Source: Rhizobium mesosinicum
GTDB lineage: Bacteria; Pseudomonadota; Alphaproteobacteria; Rhizobiales; Rhizobiaceae
Assembly: GCF_019511345.1 (NCBI RefSeq)
Contig: NZ_JAEUAK010000014.1
Coordinates: 89,476-153,475, forward strand
Reading direction: 5' to 3'
Length of the DNA stretch: 64,000 bases
Below are positions 16,757-26,600 of this stretch, piece after piece. Numbering within the stretch: position 1 is the first letter of the stretch; each line of letters opens with the position of its first letter. Below the pieces are notes generated by a model. It was not told the DNA's origin. It did not search any database and was given only the letters and a program-made list of their open reading frames with translations. Made by a program: the position numbers and the translations under genes.

Positions 16757-17191
16757 ATGAACCAGTCAGCATTGCTTCGCCCGGATTGGACTCCGGCTAC
16801 CGTTGCCTTGATGATCCTCGGCTTCATGGTTTTCTGGCCTCTGGGGCTGGCCATGCTTGCCTATATCATCTTTGGTGAGCGGCTGCGTGGCTTCAAGCGT
16901 GACGTCAACCAGGCAACGGATGGCTTCTTTGCAGGCTGCCGCCGTTCGCACGGCCGTCACCGCCCGCATTTCTCGACGGGCAACGTCGCCTTCGACGATT
17001 GGCGCAAGGCCGAGCTCGATCGTATCGAGGAGGAGCGCCGCAAGCTCGATGAAATGCGTGAGGAATTCGATTCCTATCTGCGCGAGCTTCGCCGCGCCAA
17101 GGACCAGGAAGAATTCGACCGCTTCATGCGCGAGCGCAAGAACGGCAAACGCGACGACAATGGTCCGGTCGCCGAATACCAGACGCCGTAA
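16757..17191 (+). CDS. DUF2852 domain membrane protein
   Basis: The 144-residue protein has a hydrophobic segment at about residues 14-37 (ATVALMILGFMVFWPLGLAM) and a long, highly charged Glu/Arg-rich helix at about residues 85-130 that looks like a coiled coil. It matches the DUF2852 family, found mainly in Alphaproteobacteria; function is unknown. It lies between phaZ and a metallopeptidase gene. Confidence 0.8.
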   Translation: MNQSALLRPDWTPATVALMILGFMVFWPLGLAMLAYIIFGERLRGFKRDVNQATDGFFAGCRRSHGRHRPHFSTGNVAFDDWRKAELDRIEEERRKLDEMREEFDSYLRELRRAKDQEEFDRFMRERKNGKRDDNGPVAEYQTP

Positions 17192-17282
17192 GGCATGATT
17201 CACCAAGAATCTACGGCCGGCATCGAATACGATGCCGGTTTTTCTTTGCCCGGTTTTCCTCCGAATCGTATAGAAAACTCCT

Positions 17283-18041
17283 ATGTTTCCGCTCCCGAAG
17301 ATCCGCCGTACGACGAAAAAACCGTCGCCGCCCGAAAAGCGGACGCTGGATGTCGCCGGCCGTCTGATGCCCTTGACGATCAAGCAGCACGATCGCGCAA
17401 CCCGGATCACGCTTCGTATCGAGCCGGGCGGCCGAGCCCTTAAGATGACGGTGCCGAAGGGGCTTGCTGCCCGCGAAGTCAACGCCTTCCTAGATCGGCA
17501 TCAGGGCTGGCTGCTGACCAAGCTTGCGAAATTCTCGACAGATACGGGCCTGCGCGACGGCGGTGAAATTCTTTTTCGCGGTGTCAGACATCGCATCCAG
17601 CACACCGGCAGCCTGCGTGGCCTGACTGAGGCTGTGGCGGTGGACGGCAAACTGGTGCTTCGCGTCAGCGGCATGCCGGAACATATCGGCCGGCGCATCG
17701 CGACCTTCCTCAAGAAGGAGGCGCGCAGCGATCTCGAGAGACTGTCGCGCCTGCATGCCGGTTCCATCAAAGTGCCGATCCGGTCGATTTCGATGAAGGA
17801 TACCCGCAGCCGCTGGGGTTCCTGCTCCTCGGAAGGAAATCTGAGCTTCTCCTGGCGCATCGTCATGGCGCCGCCTTCGGTGATCGATTATCTCGCCGCC
17901 CATGAGGTTGCGCATCTGAAGGAAATGAACCACGGCCCACACTTCTGGGCGCTCTGCAAGAAGCTCTGCCCGCACATGGAAGAGGCGAAGTCCTGGCTGA
18001 AGCGTCACGGCAGTCAGTTGCACGCGATAGAGTTCGATTAA
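17283..18041 (+). CDS. YgjP/M48-type zinc metallopeptidase (DUF45)
   Basis: The 252-residue cytoplasmic protein carries the DUF45 zincin core: AAHEVAHLKEMNHGPHFW near residue 205, an HExxH motif with a third His ligand nearby. A SRWGSCSSEGNLSFSW block precedes it. These proteins resemble SprT/WSS1-like proteases; the substrate is not established. trpF follows after 72 bases on the same strand. Confidence 0.88.
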   Translation: MFPLPKIRRTTKKPSPPEKRTLDVAGRLMPLTIKQHDRATRITLRIEPGGRALKMTVPKGLAAREVNAFLDRHQGWLLTKLAKFSTDTGLRDGGEILFRGVRHRIQHTGSLRGLTEAVAVDGKLVLRVSGMPEHIGRRIATFLKKEARSDLERLSRLHAGSIKVPIRSISMKDTRSRWGSCSSEGNLSFSWRIVMAPPSVIDYLAAHEVAHLKEMNHGPHFWALCKKLCPHMEEAKSWLKRHGSQLHAIEFD

Positions 18042-18113
18042 GCGTCGCGTTAAATGCGGCCGGCATTTGCAAATTGGCTCGACTCTTTTCCCGTTTCGTG
18101 TCACTTCGCTGCC

Positions 18114-18788
18114 ATGAGACCGGATATCAAGATCTGCGGTTTGAAGACGCCTGAGACTGTCGAGCGCGCATTGAAGCGCGGAGCGACGCATATCGGCTTC
18201 AATTTTTTCCAGAAAAGCCCGCGTTATGTCGAGCCGGACATTGCCGGCAGGCTAGCGGAACCGGCTCGCGGCAAGGCGAAGATCGTCGCTGTCGTGGTCG
18301 ATCCGAGCAATGACGATCTCGATGAAATCGTTGCAATTTTGCGCCCCGATATGCTGCAGCTCCACGGCAGCGAGAGCCCAGAGCGCGTGCTGACCATCAA
18401 GGCGATGTACGGCATCCCCGTCATCAAGGCATTGTCGGTCCGCACCACCGACGACCTCAAGAGGGTCGAAGCCTATATCGGCATCGCTGACCGCTTTCTC
18501 TTTGATGCCAAGCCGCCAAAAGGGTCTGAACTGCCAGGCGGCAATGGCGTTTCCTTTGATTGGGGCCTGCTCACCTGGCTTGACGGCAATGTCGACTACA
18601 TGCTGTCAGGCGGCCTTAATAAAGCCAATGTCGGCCAGGCTCTTGCGATGACGAAGGCGCCGGGTGTCGATACCGCCTCCGGTGTCGAGAGTGCACCGGG
18701 CGTGAAGAGCCTGGACATGATCGATGAGTTTTTCGATGCGGTTGAACAGGCATGTATGCCTGAAACGACCACAGGGAGTGTAAATTGA
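18114..18788 (+). CDS. trpF: phosphoribosylanthranilate isomerase
   Basis: TrpF catalyses the Amadori rearrangement of phosphoribosylanthranilate in tryptophan synthesis. The 224-residue TIM barrel begins with KICGLKTPE (catalytic Cys) and has LQLHGSESPE and a C-terminal LSGGLNKANV. I chose the ATG at 18114; the open frame upstream carries no family sequence. The stop overlaps the trpB start by 4 bases. The trpFBA order without the other trp genes is usual for rhizobia. Confidence 0.96.
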   Translation: MRPDIKICGLKTPETVERALKRGATHIGFNFFQKSPRYVEPDIAGRLAEPARGKAKIVAVVVDPSNDDLDEIVAILRPDMLQLHGSESPERVLTIKAMYGIPVIKALSVRTTDDLKRVEAYIGIADRFLFDAKPPKGSELPGGNGVSFDWGLLTWLDGNVDYMLSGGLNKANVGQALAMTKAPGVDTASGVESAPGVKSLDMIDEFFDAVEQACMPETTTGSVN

Positions 18789-20005
18789 ACGAGACGCCTA
18801 AACCGAATTCCTTCCGCGCCGGTCCGGACGAAGACGGCCGCTTCGGCATTTACGGGGGCCGATTTGTGGCCGAAACCCTGATGCCTCTGATCCTCGATTT
18901 GCAGGAGGAGTGGAACAAGGCAAAGGACGATCCGGAATTCCAGGCGGAATTGAAGCAGCTCGGCACCCATTATATCGGCCGCCCGAGCCCGCTCTATTAC
19001 GCCGAGCGCCTGACCCAGCATCTCGGTGGCGCCAAGATCTATTTCAAGCGCGAAGAGCTGAATCATACGGGCTCGCACAAGATCAACAACTGCATCGGCC
19101 AGATCCTGCTTGCCAAGCGCATGGGCAAGACGCGTATTATCGCCGAAACTGGTGCCGGCCAGCACGGTGTGGCTTCTGCCACCGTCGCCGCCCGTTTCGG
19201 ATTGCCCTGCGTCGTCTATATGGGCGCCACCGACGTCGAGCGTCAGGCGCCGAACGTGTTCCGCATGAAGCTGCTGGGTGCCGAGGTAAAGCCTGTCACG
19301 GCCGGCAGCGGCACGCTGAAGGACGCCATGAACGAAGCGCTGCGTGACTGGGTCACCAACGTCGATAGCACCTATTATCTGATTGGTACGGCCGCCGGCC
19401 CGCACCCTTATCCGGAAATGGTCCGCGATTTCCAGGCCGTCATCGGCACGGAGGCCAAGCAGCAGATCCTGGAAGCCGAGGGCCGCCTGCCTGATCTCGT
19501 CATCGCTGCCGTCGGCGGTGGTTCGAATGCGATCGGCATCTTCCATCCCTTTCTCGACGACAAGGAAGTCAAGATCGTCGGCGTCGAAGCTGGCGGCAAG
19601 GGCCTGCAGGGAGATGAGCACTGCGCCTCGATCACGGCCGGCTCGCCGGGCGTACTGCACGGCAACCGGACCTATCTGCTGCAGGACAATGACGGGCAGA
19701 TCAAGGAAGGTCATTCGATCTCGGCCGGCCTCGACTACCCCGGCATTGGCCCGGAACATTCATGGCTGAACGATATCGGCCGTGCCGAGTATGTGCCGAT
19801 CATGGACCATGAGGCGCTTGAAGCCTTCCAGACGCTGACGCGACTTGAGGGCATCATTCCGGCGCTTGAGCCTTCGCATGCGCTTGCCGAAGTCATCAAG
19901 CGTGCGCCCAAGATGGGCAAGGACGAGATCATCCTGATGAACCTCTCCGGCCGCGGCGACAAGGATATCTTTACCGTCGGCAAGATCCTGGGAATGGGTG
20001 AGTAA
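18785..20005 (+). CDS. trpB: tryptophan synthase beta chain
   Basis: TrpB condenses indole with serine using PLP. The 406-residue protein has the PLP lysine in LNHTGSHKINN (about residue 98), the ETGAGQHG loop and the phosphate-binding GGGSNAIG. It opens with TTG in a 4-base overlap with trpF, as the strand reads GTAAATTGAACG. It forms the alpha2-beta2 complex with TrpA, encoded 6 bases downstream. Confidence 0.97.
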   Translation: MNETPKPNSFRAGPDEDGRFGIYGGRFVAETLMPLILDLQEEWNKAKDDPEFQAELKQLGTHYIGRPSPLYYAERLTQHLGGAKIYFKREELNHTGSHKINNCIGQILLAKRMGKTRIIAETGAGQHGVASATVAARFGLPCVVYMGATDVERQAPNVFRMKLLGAEVKPVTAGSGTLKDAMNEALRDWVTNVDSTYYLIGTAAGPHPYPEMVRDFQAVIGTEAKQQILEAEGRLPDLVIAAVGGGSNAIGIFHPFLDDKEVKIVGVEAGGKGLQGDEHCASITAGSPGVLHGNRTYLLQDNDGQIKEGHSISAGLDYPGIGPEHSWLNDIGRAEYVPIMDHEALEAFQTLTRLEGIIPALEPSHALAEVIKRAPKMGKDEIILMNLSGRGDKDIFTVGKILGMGE

Positions 20006-20011
20006 AGAAAC

Positions 20012-20851
20012 ATGACTGCACGTATGGACAAACGCTTCGCCGATCTGAAGGCGGAAGGCCGCCCGGCACTCGTAACCTATTTCATGGGCGGCGATCCAGA
20101 CTACGAGACCTCGCTCGGCATCATGAAGGCGCTGCCGGAAGCCGGCTCCGACGTTATCGAACTCGGCATGCCCTTCTCCGATCCGATGGCCGATGGTCCC
20201 GCGATCCAGCTCGCCGGCCAGCGTGCCCTCAAAGGCGGCCAGACGTTGAAGAAGACGCTGCAGCTCGCTGCCGACTTTCGCAAGACCAACGATACGACGC
20301 CGATCGTCATGATGGGCTACTACAACCCGATCTATATCTACGGCGTTGAGAAGTTTCTCGATGATGCGCTGGCATCCGGCATCGATGGCCTCATCATCGT
20401 CGACCTGCCGCCGGAAATGGATGACGAACTTTGCATCCCGGCTCTGAAGAAGGGTATCAATTTCATCCGTTTGGCCACACCGACGACGGATGAAAAGCGC
20501 CTGCCGACCGTTTTGAAGAATACCTCGGGCTTCGTCTACTATGTCTCGATGAACGGCATCACCGGCTCGGCTCTGCCGGACCCGTCGCTGATCTCAGGTG
20601 CGGTCAAGCGCATCAAGGATCACACCGATCTGCCCGTTTGCGTCGGTTTCGGCGTCAAAACGGCAGAGCACGCAAAGATCATCGGGGCTTCGGCCGACGG
20701 CGTGGTTGTCGGCACTGCGATCGTCAATCAGGTCGCCAACACCCTGACGGCAGATGGAAAGGCGACAGCTGACACGGTTCAGGCCGTTGCGACGCTGGTT
20801 CGCGGTCTTTCCACAGGAACGCGTTCGGCGCGCCTTGTTGCTGCCGAATAG
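20012..20851 (+). CDS. trpA: tryptophan synthase alpha chain
   Basis: TrpA cleaves indole-3-glycerol phosphate and channels indole to TrpB. The 279-residue TIM barrel has the catalytic Glu in VIELGMPFSDPMADGP (about residue 50) and the catalytic Asp in IIVDLPPE. GFGVKTAEHA lies near the phosphate site. It lies 6 bases after trpB and 39 bases before accD. Confidence 0.97.
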   Translation: MTARMDKRFADLKAEGRPALVTYFMGGDPDYETSLGIMKALPEAGSDVIELGMPFSDPMADGPAIQLAGQRALKGGQTLKKTLQLAADFRKTNDTTPIVMMGYYNPIYIYGVEKFLDDALASGIDGLIIVDLPPEMDDELCIPALKKGINFIRLATPTTDEKRLPTVLKNTSGFVYYVSMNGITGSALPDPSLISGAVKRIKDHTDLPVCVGFGVKTAEHAKIIGASADGVVVGTAIVNQVANTLTADGKATADTVQAVATLVRGLSTGTRSARLVAAE

Positions 20852-20890
20852 TTTCCCCACATTGGCACTCGTCAATCAGGAGTATTCGAG

Positions 20891-21793
20891 TTGAACTGGA
20901 TCACTAACTACGTTCGCCCGCGGATCAATTCCATGCTGGGCCGTCGCGAAGTGCCGGAGAACCTCTGGATCAAGTGCCCGGAGACGGGCGAGATGGTCTT
21001 TCACAAGGATCTGGAAAGCAACAAGTGGGTCATTCCTGCTTCCGGCTATCATATGAAGATGCCGGCCAAGGCGCGTCTTGCCGATCTTTTCGACAAGGGC
21101 GAATACGAAGCTTTGCCGCAGCCGAAGGTCGCCCAGGACCCGCTGAAGTTCCGCGATTCCAAGAAATATATAGACCGTCTGCGCGACAGCCGCCTCAAGA
21201 CCGAGCAGGAGGATACTATCCTCGCCGGTCTCGGCAACGTACAGGGCCTGAAGCTCGTTGCGGTCGTCCATGAATTCAATTTCATCGGCGGCTCTCTCGG
21301 CATGGCTGCCGGCGAAGCGATCGTCAAAGCCTTCGAACGCGCGATCGCGGAGAAGTGCCCGCTCGTCATGTTTCCGGCTTCAGGCGGCGCGCGCATGCAG
21401 GAAGGCATCATGTCGCTGATGCAGCTTCCGCGTACGACGGTTGCCGTTGATATGCTCAAGGAAGCGGGTCTGCCGTACGTCGTGGTTCTCACAAACCCGA
21501 CCACCGGCGGCGTAACGGCATCCTATGCTATGCTTGGCGACATTCATCTGGCGGAACCGGGCGCGGAAATCGGCTTTGCCGGCAAGCGTGTTATCGAACA
21601 GACGCTGCGCGAAAAGCTTCCCGAGGGCTTCCAGACGTCGGAATATCTCCTGGAACACGGCGTGGTCGACATGGTCGTCAAGCGTCACGATATCCCGGAG
21701 ACTCTGGCTCGCCTGTTGAAGATCCTGACGAAGAAGCCGGCTACGGCAGCAAATGATGCCAATGGGACGATTGCTCTGGCGGCGAGCGCCTGA
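20891..21793 (+). CDS. accD: acetyl-CoA carboxylase carboxyltransferase subunit beta
   Basis: AccD with AccA forms the carboxyltransferase of acetyl-CoA carboxylase, the first step of fatty-acid synthesis. The 300-residue protein has the crotonase-like core FNFIGGSLGMAAGEAI and the SGGARMQEG motif. It starts with TTG preceded by CAGGAG. The N-terminal zinc ribbon is degenerate: of the four cysteines known from E. coli only the first remains (WIKCPETGEM), and the second pair is replaced in VIPASGYH. The trp-accD-folC linkage is common in Proteobacteria. Confidence 0.96.
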   Translation: MNWITNYVRPRINSMLGRREVPENLWIKCPETGEMVFHKDLESNKWVIPASGYHMKMPAKARLADLFDKGEYEALPQPKVAQDPLKFRDSKKYIDRLRDSRLKTEQEDTILAGLGNVQGLKLVAVVHEFNFIGGSLGMAAGEAIVKAFERAIAEKCPLVMFPASGGARMQEGIMSLMQLPRTTVAVDMLKEAGLPYVVVLTNPTTGGVTASYAMLGDIHLAEPGAEIGFAGKRVIEQTLREKLPEGFQTSEYLLEHGVVDMVVKRHDIPETLARLLKILTKKPATAANDANGTIALAASA

Positions 21794-21823
21794 GCAGCAG
21801 ACCTCACAGAATAGGGCGGGCCG

Positions 21824-23176
21824 ATGACAGACAGAGGCCAGATCGCGGTGAGTGAGGCGGCACGGGAGATCGAAAAGCTTATGGGATTGCATCCCAAAGG
21901 CTATGATCTGTCATTGGACCGCATCAAGCGTCTTCTGGAAGCACTCGGCAATCCCGAGCGCAACCTTCCCCCCGTCATCCATGTCGCCGGCACCAACGGT
22001 AAGGGCTCAACCTCGGCCTTCTGCCGCGCACTCCTGGAAGCGGGCGGCTATAGCGTTCACGTTCATACATCTCCGCATCTCGTAAACTGGCATGAACGCT
22101 ATCGCCTGGGTGTTCCAGGCGGGCGTGGACAGCTGGTTCATGATACCGTTTTCGCAGAAGCTTTGCGACGCGTGGCCAAGGCTAATGACGGTGAGAAGAT
22201 CACCGTCTTTGAAATCCTGACTGCCGTCACGTTCATTCTTTTTTCCGAACATCCGGCCGATGCGGCAATCATCGAGGTCGGTCTCGGCGGCCGTTTCGAC
22301 GCGACGAACGTCATCGAGGATCCCGCCGTTTCGGTCGTCATGCCGATTTCACTCGATCATCAGCCTTATCTCGGCGATCGGGTAGAACTGATCGCTGCGG
22401 AAAAGGCCGGCATCATGAAGCGCGGCAGTTCGGTCGTCATCGGCCATCAGGACTATGACGCAGCCCTTGATGTACTGATGTCGACCGCCGAGCGGCTGCA
22501 CTGCCCAACTGCCGTTTTCGGCCAGGATTTCATCGCGCACGAGGAATATGGCCGGCTGATCTATCAGGATGAATTCGGCCTGGCGGATCTGCCTCTGCCG
22601 CGCCTCCCCGGGCGCCATCAATATGCCAATGCCGCTGCCGCCATCCGCGCCGTCAAGGCTGCGGGCTTCACCGTCACCGAACCGATGATGGAAAAGGCGA
22701 TGGAAACGGTGGAGTGGCCGGGCCGCCTGCAGAAGCTGACGGAAGGCAGGCTTATGAGCCGTGCGCCGGCACGGTCGGAAATCTGGGTCGATGGCGGCCA
22801 CAATCCGGGTGCCGGTGAAGTGATTGCCGAAGCCATGGCGAATTTCGAAGAGCGCCAGTCTCGTCCGCTGTTCCTGATATCGGGCATGATCAACACCAAG
22901 GACCCCATCGGCTATTTCAAGGCCTTCGCGGGCCTCGCAGAGAAAATCTATTGCGTGCCGATCCACGGCAGCGAGGCGATGATCGATCCGGTGATTCTGG
23001 CCCATGCCGCCTATGACGCCGGTCTCGTGGCCGAACCGATGTCCTCAGTCGTCGAAGCCCTGCAGGCCATCGCTTCGACAGCGGACCCTGAGGCGCCGCC
23101 ACCGCGTGTTTTGATCGGCGGCTCACTTTATCTCGTCGGCGAAGTGCTGGCGGAAAACGGTACTCCCCCGAAATGA
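21824..23176 (+). CDS. folC: folylpolyglutamate synthase / dihydrofolate synthase
   Basis: FolC adds glutamate to dihydropteroate or tetrahydrofolate. The 450-residue Mur-ligase-like protein has the P-loop VAGTNGKGSTSAF (about residue 50), the metal-binding EVGLGGRFDATNV and the C-terminal domain with WVDGGHNPGA. It is last in the trpFBA-accD-folC block and is followed by a convergent terminator shared with trxA. Confidence 0.95.
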   Translation: MTDRGQIAVSEAAREIEKLMGLHPKGYDLSLDRIKRLLEALGNPERNLPPVIHVAGTNGKGSTSAFCRALLEAGGYSVHVHTSPHLVNWHERYRLGVPGGRGQLVHDTVFAEALRRVAKANDGEKITVFEILTAVTFILFSEHPADAAIIEVGLGGRFDATNVIEDPAVSVVMPISLDHQPYLGDRVELIAAEKAGIMKRGSSVVIGHQDYDAALDVLMSTAERLHCPTAVFGQDFIAHEEYGRLIYQDEFGLADLPLPRLPGRHQYANAAAAIRAVKAAGFTVTEPMMEKAMETVEWPGRLQKLTEGRLMSRAPARSEIWVDGGHNPGAGEVIAEAMANFEERQSRPLFLISGMINTKDPIGYFKAFAGLAEKIYCVPIHGSEAMIDPVILAHAAYDAGLVAEPMSSVVEALQAIASTADPEAPPPRVLIGGSLYLVGEVLAENGTPPK

Positions 23177-23204
23177 AAAAAGCCCAGCATTGGCCGGGCT
23201 TTTC
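23175..23204. terminator. bidirectional terminator folC/trxA
   Basis: The repeat AAAAGCCC/GGGCTTTT has an internal loop and lies between convergent folC and trxA. A and T runs on either side suit both directions. Confidence 0.7.
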
Positions 23205-23222
23205 GCATCGAATTCAATATCG

Positions 23223-23543
23223 TTAGGCTGCGCTGGAAATCCAGTTTGAAAGCGCCGTCTTCGGCTTTGCGCCGACGGAGATATCGGCAACTTCGCCGCC
23301 CTTGAAGATTGCAAGCGTCGGAATCGACCGAACGCCGAACTGGGCAGCCAGTTCCGGGTTTTCATCGATGTTGAGCTTGGCAACCTTGACCTTGCCGGCC
23401 AATTCCGTAGCTATTTCTTCGAGGCTCGGAGCAATCATCTTGCACGGACCACACCACTCGGCCCAAAAATCGACGACGACGGGTTCTGCGGATTCCAGAA
23501 CTTCCGTCTGGAAGTTGTTGATATCGACCTTAACGGTGGTCAT
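23223..23543 (-). CDS. trxA: thioredoxin
   Basis: The 106-residue thioredoxin has the WCGPCKM active site (about residue 30), the cis-proline region SIPTLAIFKGG and normal length. It acts as a cytoplasmic disulfide reductase. It lies 75 bases after addA at the end of the long divL-to-trxA run and may also have its own promoter in that gap. Confidence 0.97.
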   Translation of the reverse strand: MTTVKVDINNFQTEVLESAEPVVVDFWAEWCGPCKMIAPSLEEIATELAGKVKVAKLNIDENPELAAQFGVRSIPTLAIFKGGEVADISVGAKPKTALSNWISSAA

Positions 23544-23618
23544 AGGCTGCTCCTTTACCGGAATTTGCTGTTGCGTAACATGTGAGGGTGCGGCGCCGGA
23601 ATTTCAATGTCCGATATT

Positions 23619-26600
23619 TCACTTTGTGCTGAGTCCTGCAAGTGCCGAAGCCAAAGCCTGTTCGCCAAGAGTATGGATGGTCGCATTTTCTGTATAGACC
23701 AGCATGCAATCGATCCGTTTGGCTGGATAGAGCGGCCTCAGTATTTCTCGATAGATCGCAAGCTGCGCCTTGTGCGCAAACGGGATTTTGTCTTCGCTCG
23801 CGGGTGGAACACGATTTGTCTTGTAGTCGATGATAACGACGCTTTCTGGCAGGACGGCAAGTCGGTCGATCCGGCCGGAGACGGCGTATTCCCGGTCTTC
23901 CAGCGTCAAGGTTCCCATGATCGAGATTTCCGCCTGGGCATGAATATTGAAGACGGCTTGAAGCCTTTCATCCTGCAAAAGTTTCACGACCGAATCGACC
24001 AAAGCCTGCCGCTCTGTAGCCGGCCAGAATCGCGCCGCGCGTTCAGCATAACGCTTCGCTGCCTCGGCCCGCTCCTCCGCAGGAATGTCGGGAAGAGCCT
24101 GAAGCATCCGGTGGATGAGACGGCCCTTTTCCAGGGAACGATCGCTGCTCTCCTGATCGCCGAAGAGCGGTGAGGTCACCAGGAGATCGTCGGCCTCTTC
24201 GTCAATAATCGTTCCGGCACCCGAAGGGCTGAGTGGTCGCGGCAATTGTTTCTGCGGCGGCAGAGGGCGGAACAGGCCCGGAGGAACCGTTTCGACCGTT
24301 GCCTGCTCAGGCACACGGTCCATTCGCTCGAAGCTGCGCTCGACCTGCGGCACACGCCATCGCATGCCGTCCCACTCTCCATCCGGGCCGGCGAAAGTCG
24401 CCTTTTCGACATGCGGATGCTCCGCGTCGAGCGCGGTGGAAATCATCATATGCCAAGTGTCGTTGTTCAGCCGCACGCCGCGATAGCCGCAGACGATCAG
24501 CCGGTCGGCGGCACGCGTCATCGCCACGTAGAGCAGGCGCCGGTATTCCTCTTCGGCAAGAAGCTGGATGCGTGCTGCATCCGTCAACGTCAGCGAGTTG
24601 CCGAGATCGCTGACGGGAATCCACACCGGCATCGGCGGCTCGTCCGGCCCGGCATCAAGCAACCGGAGCTTTGGCAGATGGGTATGGGTAAAAGCTTTGG
24701 AGCCGCCATCGACCAGAAAGACGATTGGCGCTTCGAGACCTTTTGAGGCATGCACCGTCATGATGCGTACCTCGTTGCGGCCCTGGTCCTGCTCCCGCTT
24801 TACTTCCGGCGCTTCAAGTTCCAACGTCGAGATAAAGGACTGCAGGCCGGGGAGACCCGATGTCTCATGGTCGAGCGCAAAGGTCAGGAACTCGTCGAGG
24901 ATATCGCTGACTTCGGTGCCTAGCCGCGCCAGAAACTGGCGCCGGCCGCCATGACTGCCAAGGACACGGGCATAGAAATCATGGACCGAAAGGCTTCGGG
25001 ACTGGGCAAGGAAGAGTTCCAGCCTTGCAACCGCCGCGCCGAGGCGCTCATTGCCGTCGTCGGCATATTTGCGAAGATGGTGCCAGACGCTTTCATGTTC
25101 GCCACGCAGCGCCGCAACCGCAAAAAGATCCTCTTCCGAGAGATTGAAGAGCGGGCTTTTCAGGAGAGCGGCGAGCGAAAGATCGTCTTCCGGCAAAAGA
25201 AGAAAACGGCCGAGCGCCAGCAGATCCTGCACAGCGATATGGCTGGTCAGCACCAGCCGGTCCGCGCCGGCGACCGGAATGTCGCCACGCCGTTTGAGTT
25301 CCCGTGTCAGCGCATTGACGAAGGCGTCTCGTTTGCGGACGAGAACAAGGATATCGCCGGCCTCGATGAAGCGTTCCTTACCCTTTTCGACGATCGTTTC
25401 GCGGCCGACGAGAGTGCCGATCGTGTGCGCGATGCGCCGCGCGAGGATGGCGGCCGGCGCGCTCTCGGGTGTTGCATCGAAAGGAGCGGTCCAATCCTCG
25501 TCCTTTACCACGATATCGGGCACGACCATTTCCCAGAGGTCGACGGCACCGGGATGGCCGATACGGCTGGAGCGATGAACGACCGGTTCGGTGCCGAGGC
25601 CACGTGCATTCTCCGGTGGGGTAAAGATGTGATCGACGGCGAGCAGCACGTCGGAGGTGGAGCGGAAGGAGAGCGGGAGGCGGACGGTCGAGAAATCGAG
25701 ACCGCTGTTCTGCACCCGGCGCTGCGTTCGCTCCTTTTCTTCGGAGAACCGTTCGGGCCGTGCGCCCTGGAATGAATAGATCGACTGTTTCTCGTCGCCG
25801 ACGGCAAACAATGTCCGGGCCGCGGGCCGCGAACTTTCGCCCGAGAAGAAATCTTCCGCCAGCGACTGGATGACACTCCACTGGATAGGACTGGTATCTT
25901 GCGCCTCATCGACCAGAATATGGTCGATACCCTGATCGAGCTTGTAGTGGATCCAGGGGCCGACGCCGCTCTTCGTTAGCAGGTCTGCGGTACGTGTGAT
26001 CAGGTCTTCGAAATCGAGATGGCTGCGCTGCTTTTTCAGCTCCTCGTAATCCCGGTTCAGACGGTCCGCGAGCACGAGGGCGGCATGAGTTGCCGTATGC
26101 ATTCGCATCATCTTAAGACGGTCTCGGCACGCGACGACATGCGTCCGCGCGGAAGCGATCGCATCGGCAAGCTGTGGCGCTTCCGCGAGTATCGCCTTGA
26201 CGAAGAATTGCCCGTCCGTCTTCGGATCGCCCTTCGATGTCAGGAAAATCTTCTCCAGAATCTGCGAACGCGCGGTCACATCTCGTTCGCGCACGGCGCG
26301 GCGCAGGCCTTCGGCAACATCCTGCGCTTTAGCGCCACCCTTCGTTGCGGCTAGCGACAGGTAAAGTTCCAGCGTTGCACCCGAGAGCCCAGGCAAGGGC
26401 CAATATCGTTCGGCTAGTCCCTCTTCCGTATCATCAGGTGAAAGGCTTAGCCTCTTGCGGAGCAAGCGATCAACGCCGCCATGCGGCTCGGCTGCGAGCA
26501 TGAAACGGCGGATGGCATTTCGGTTCGCAACGATCTCGCCGAGCAGATTTTCAAGGCCCGTTTCGTCGCCGAGATTGAGCACATAGCCGAAGGCACCGGC

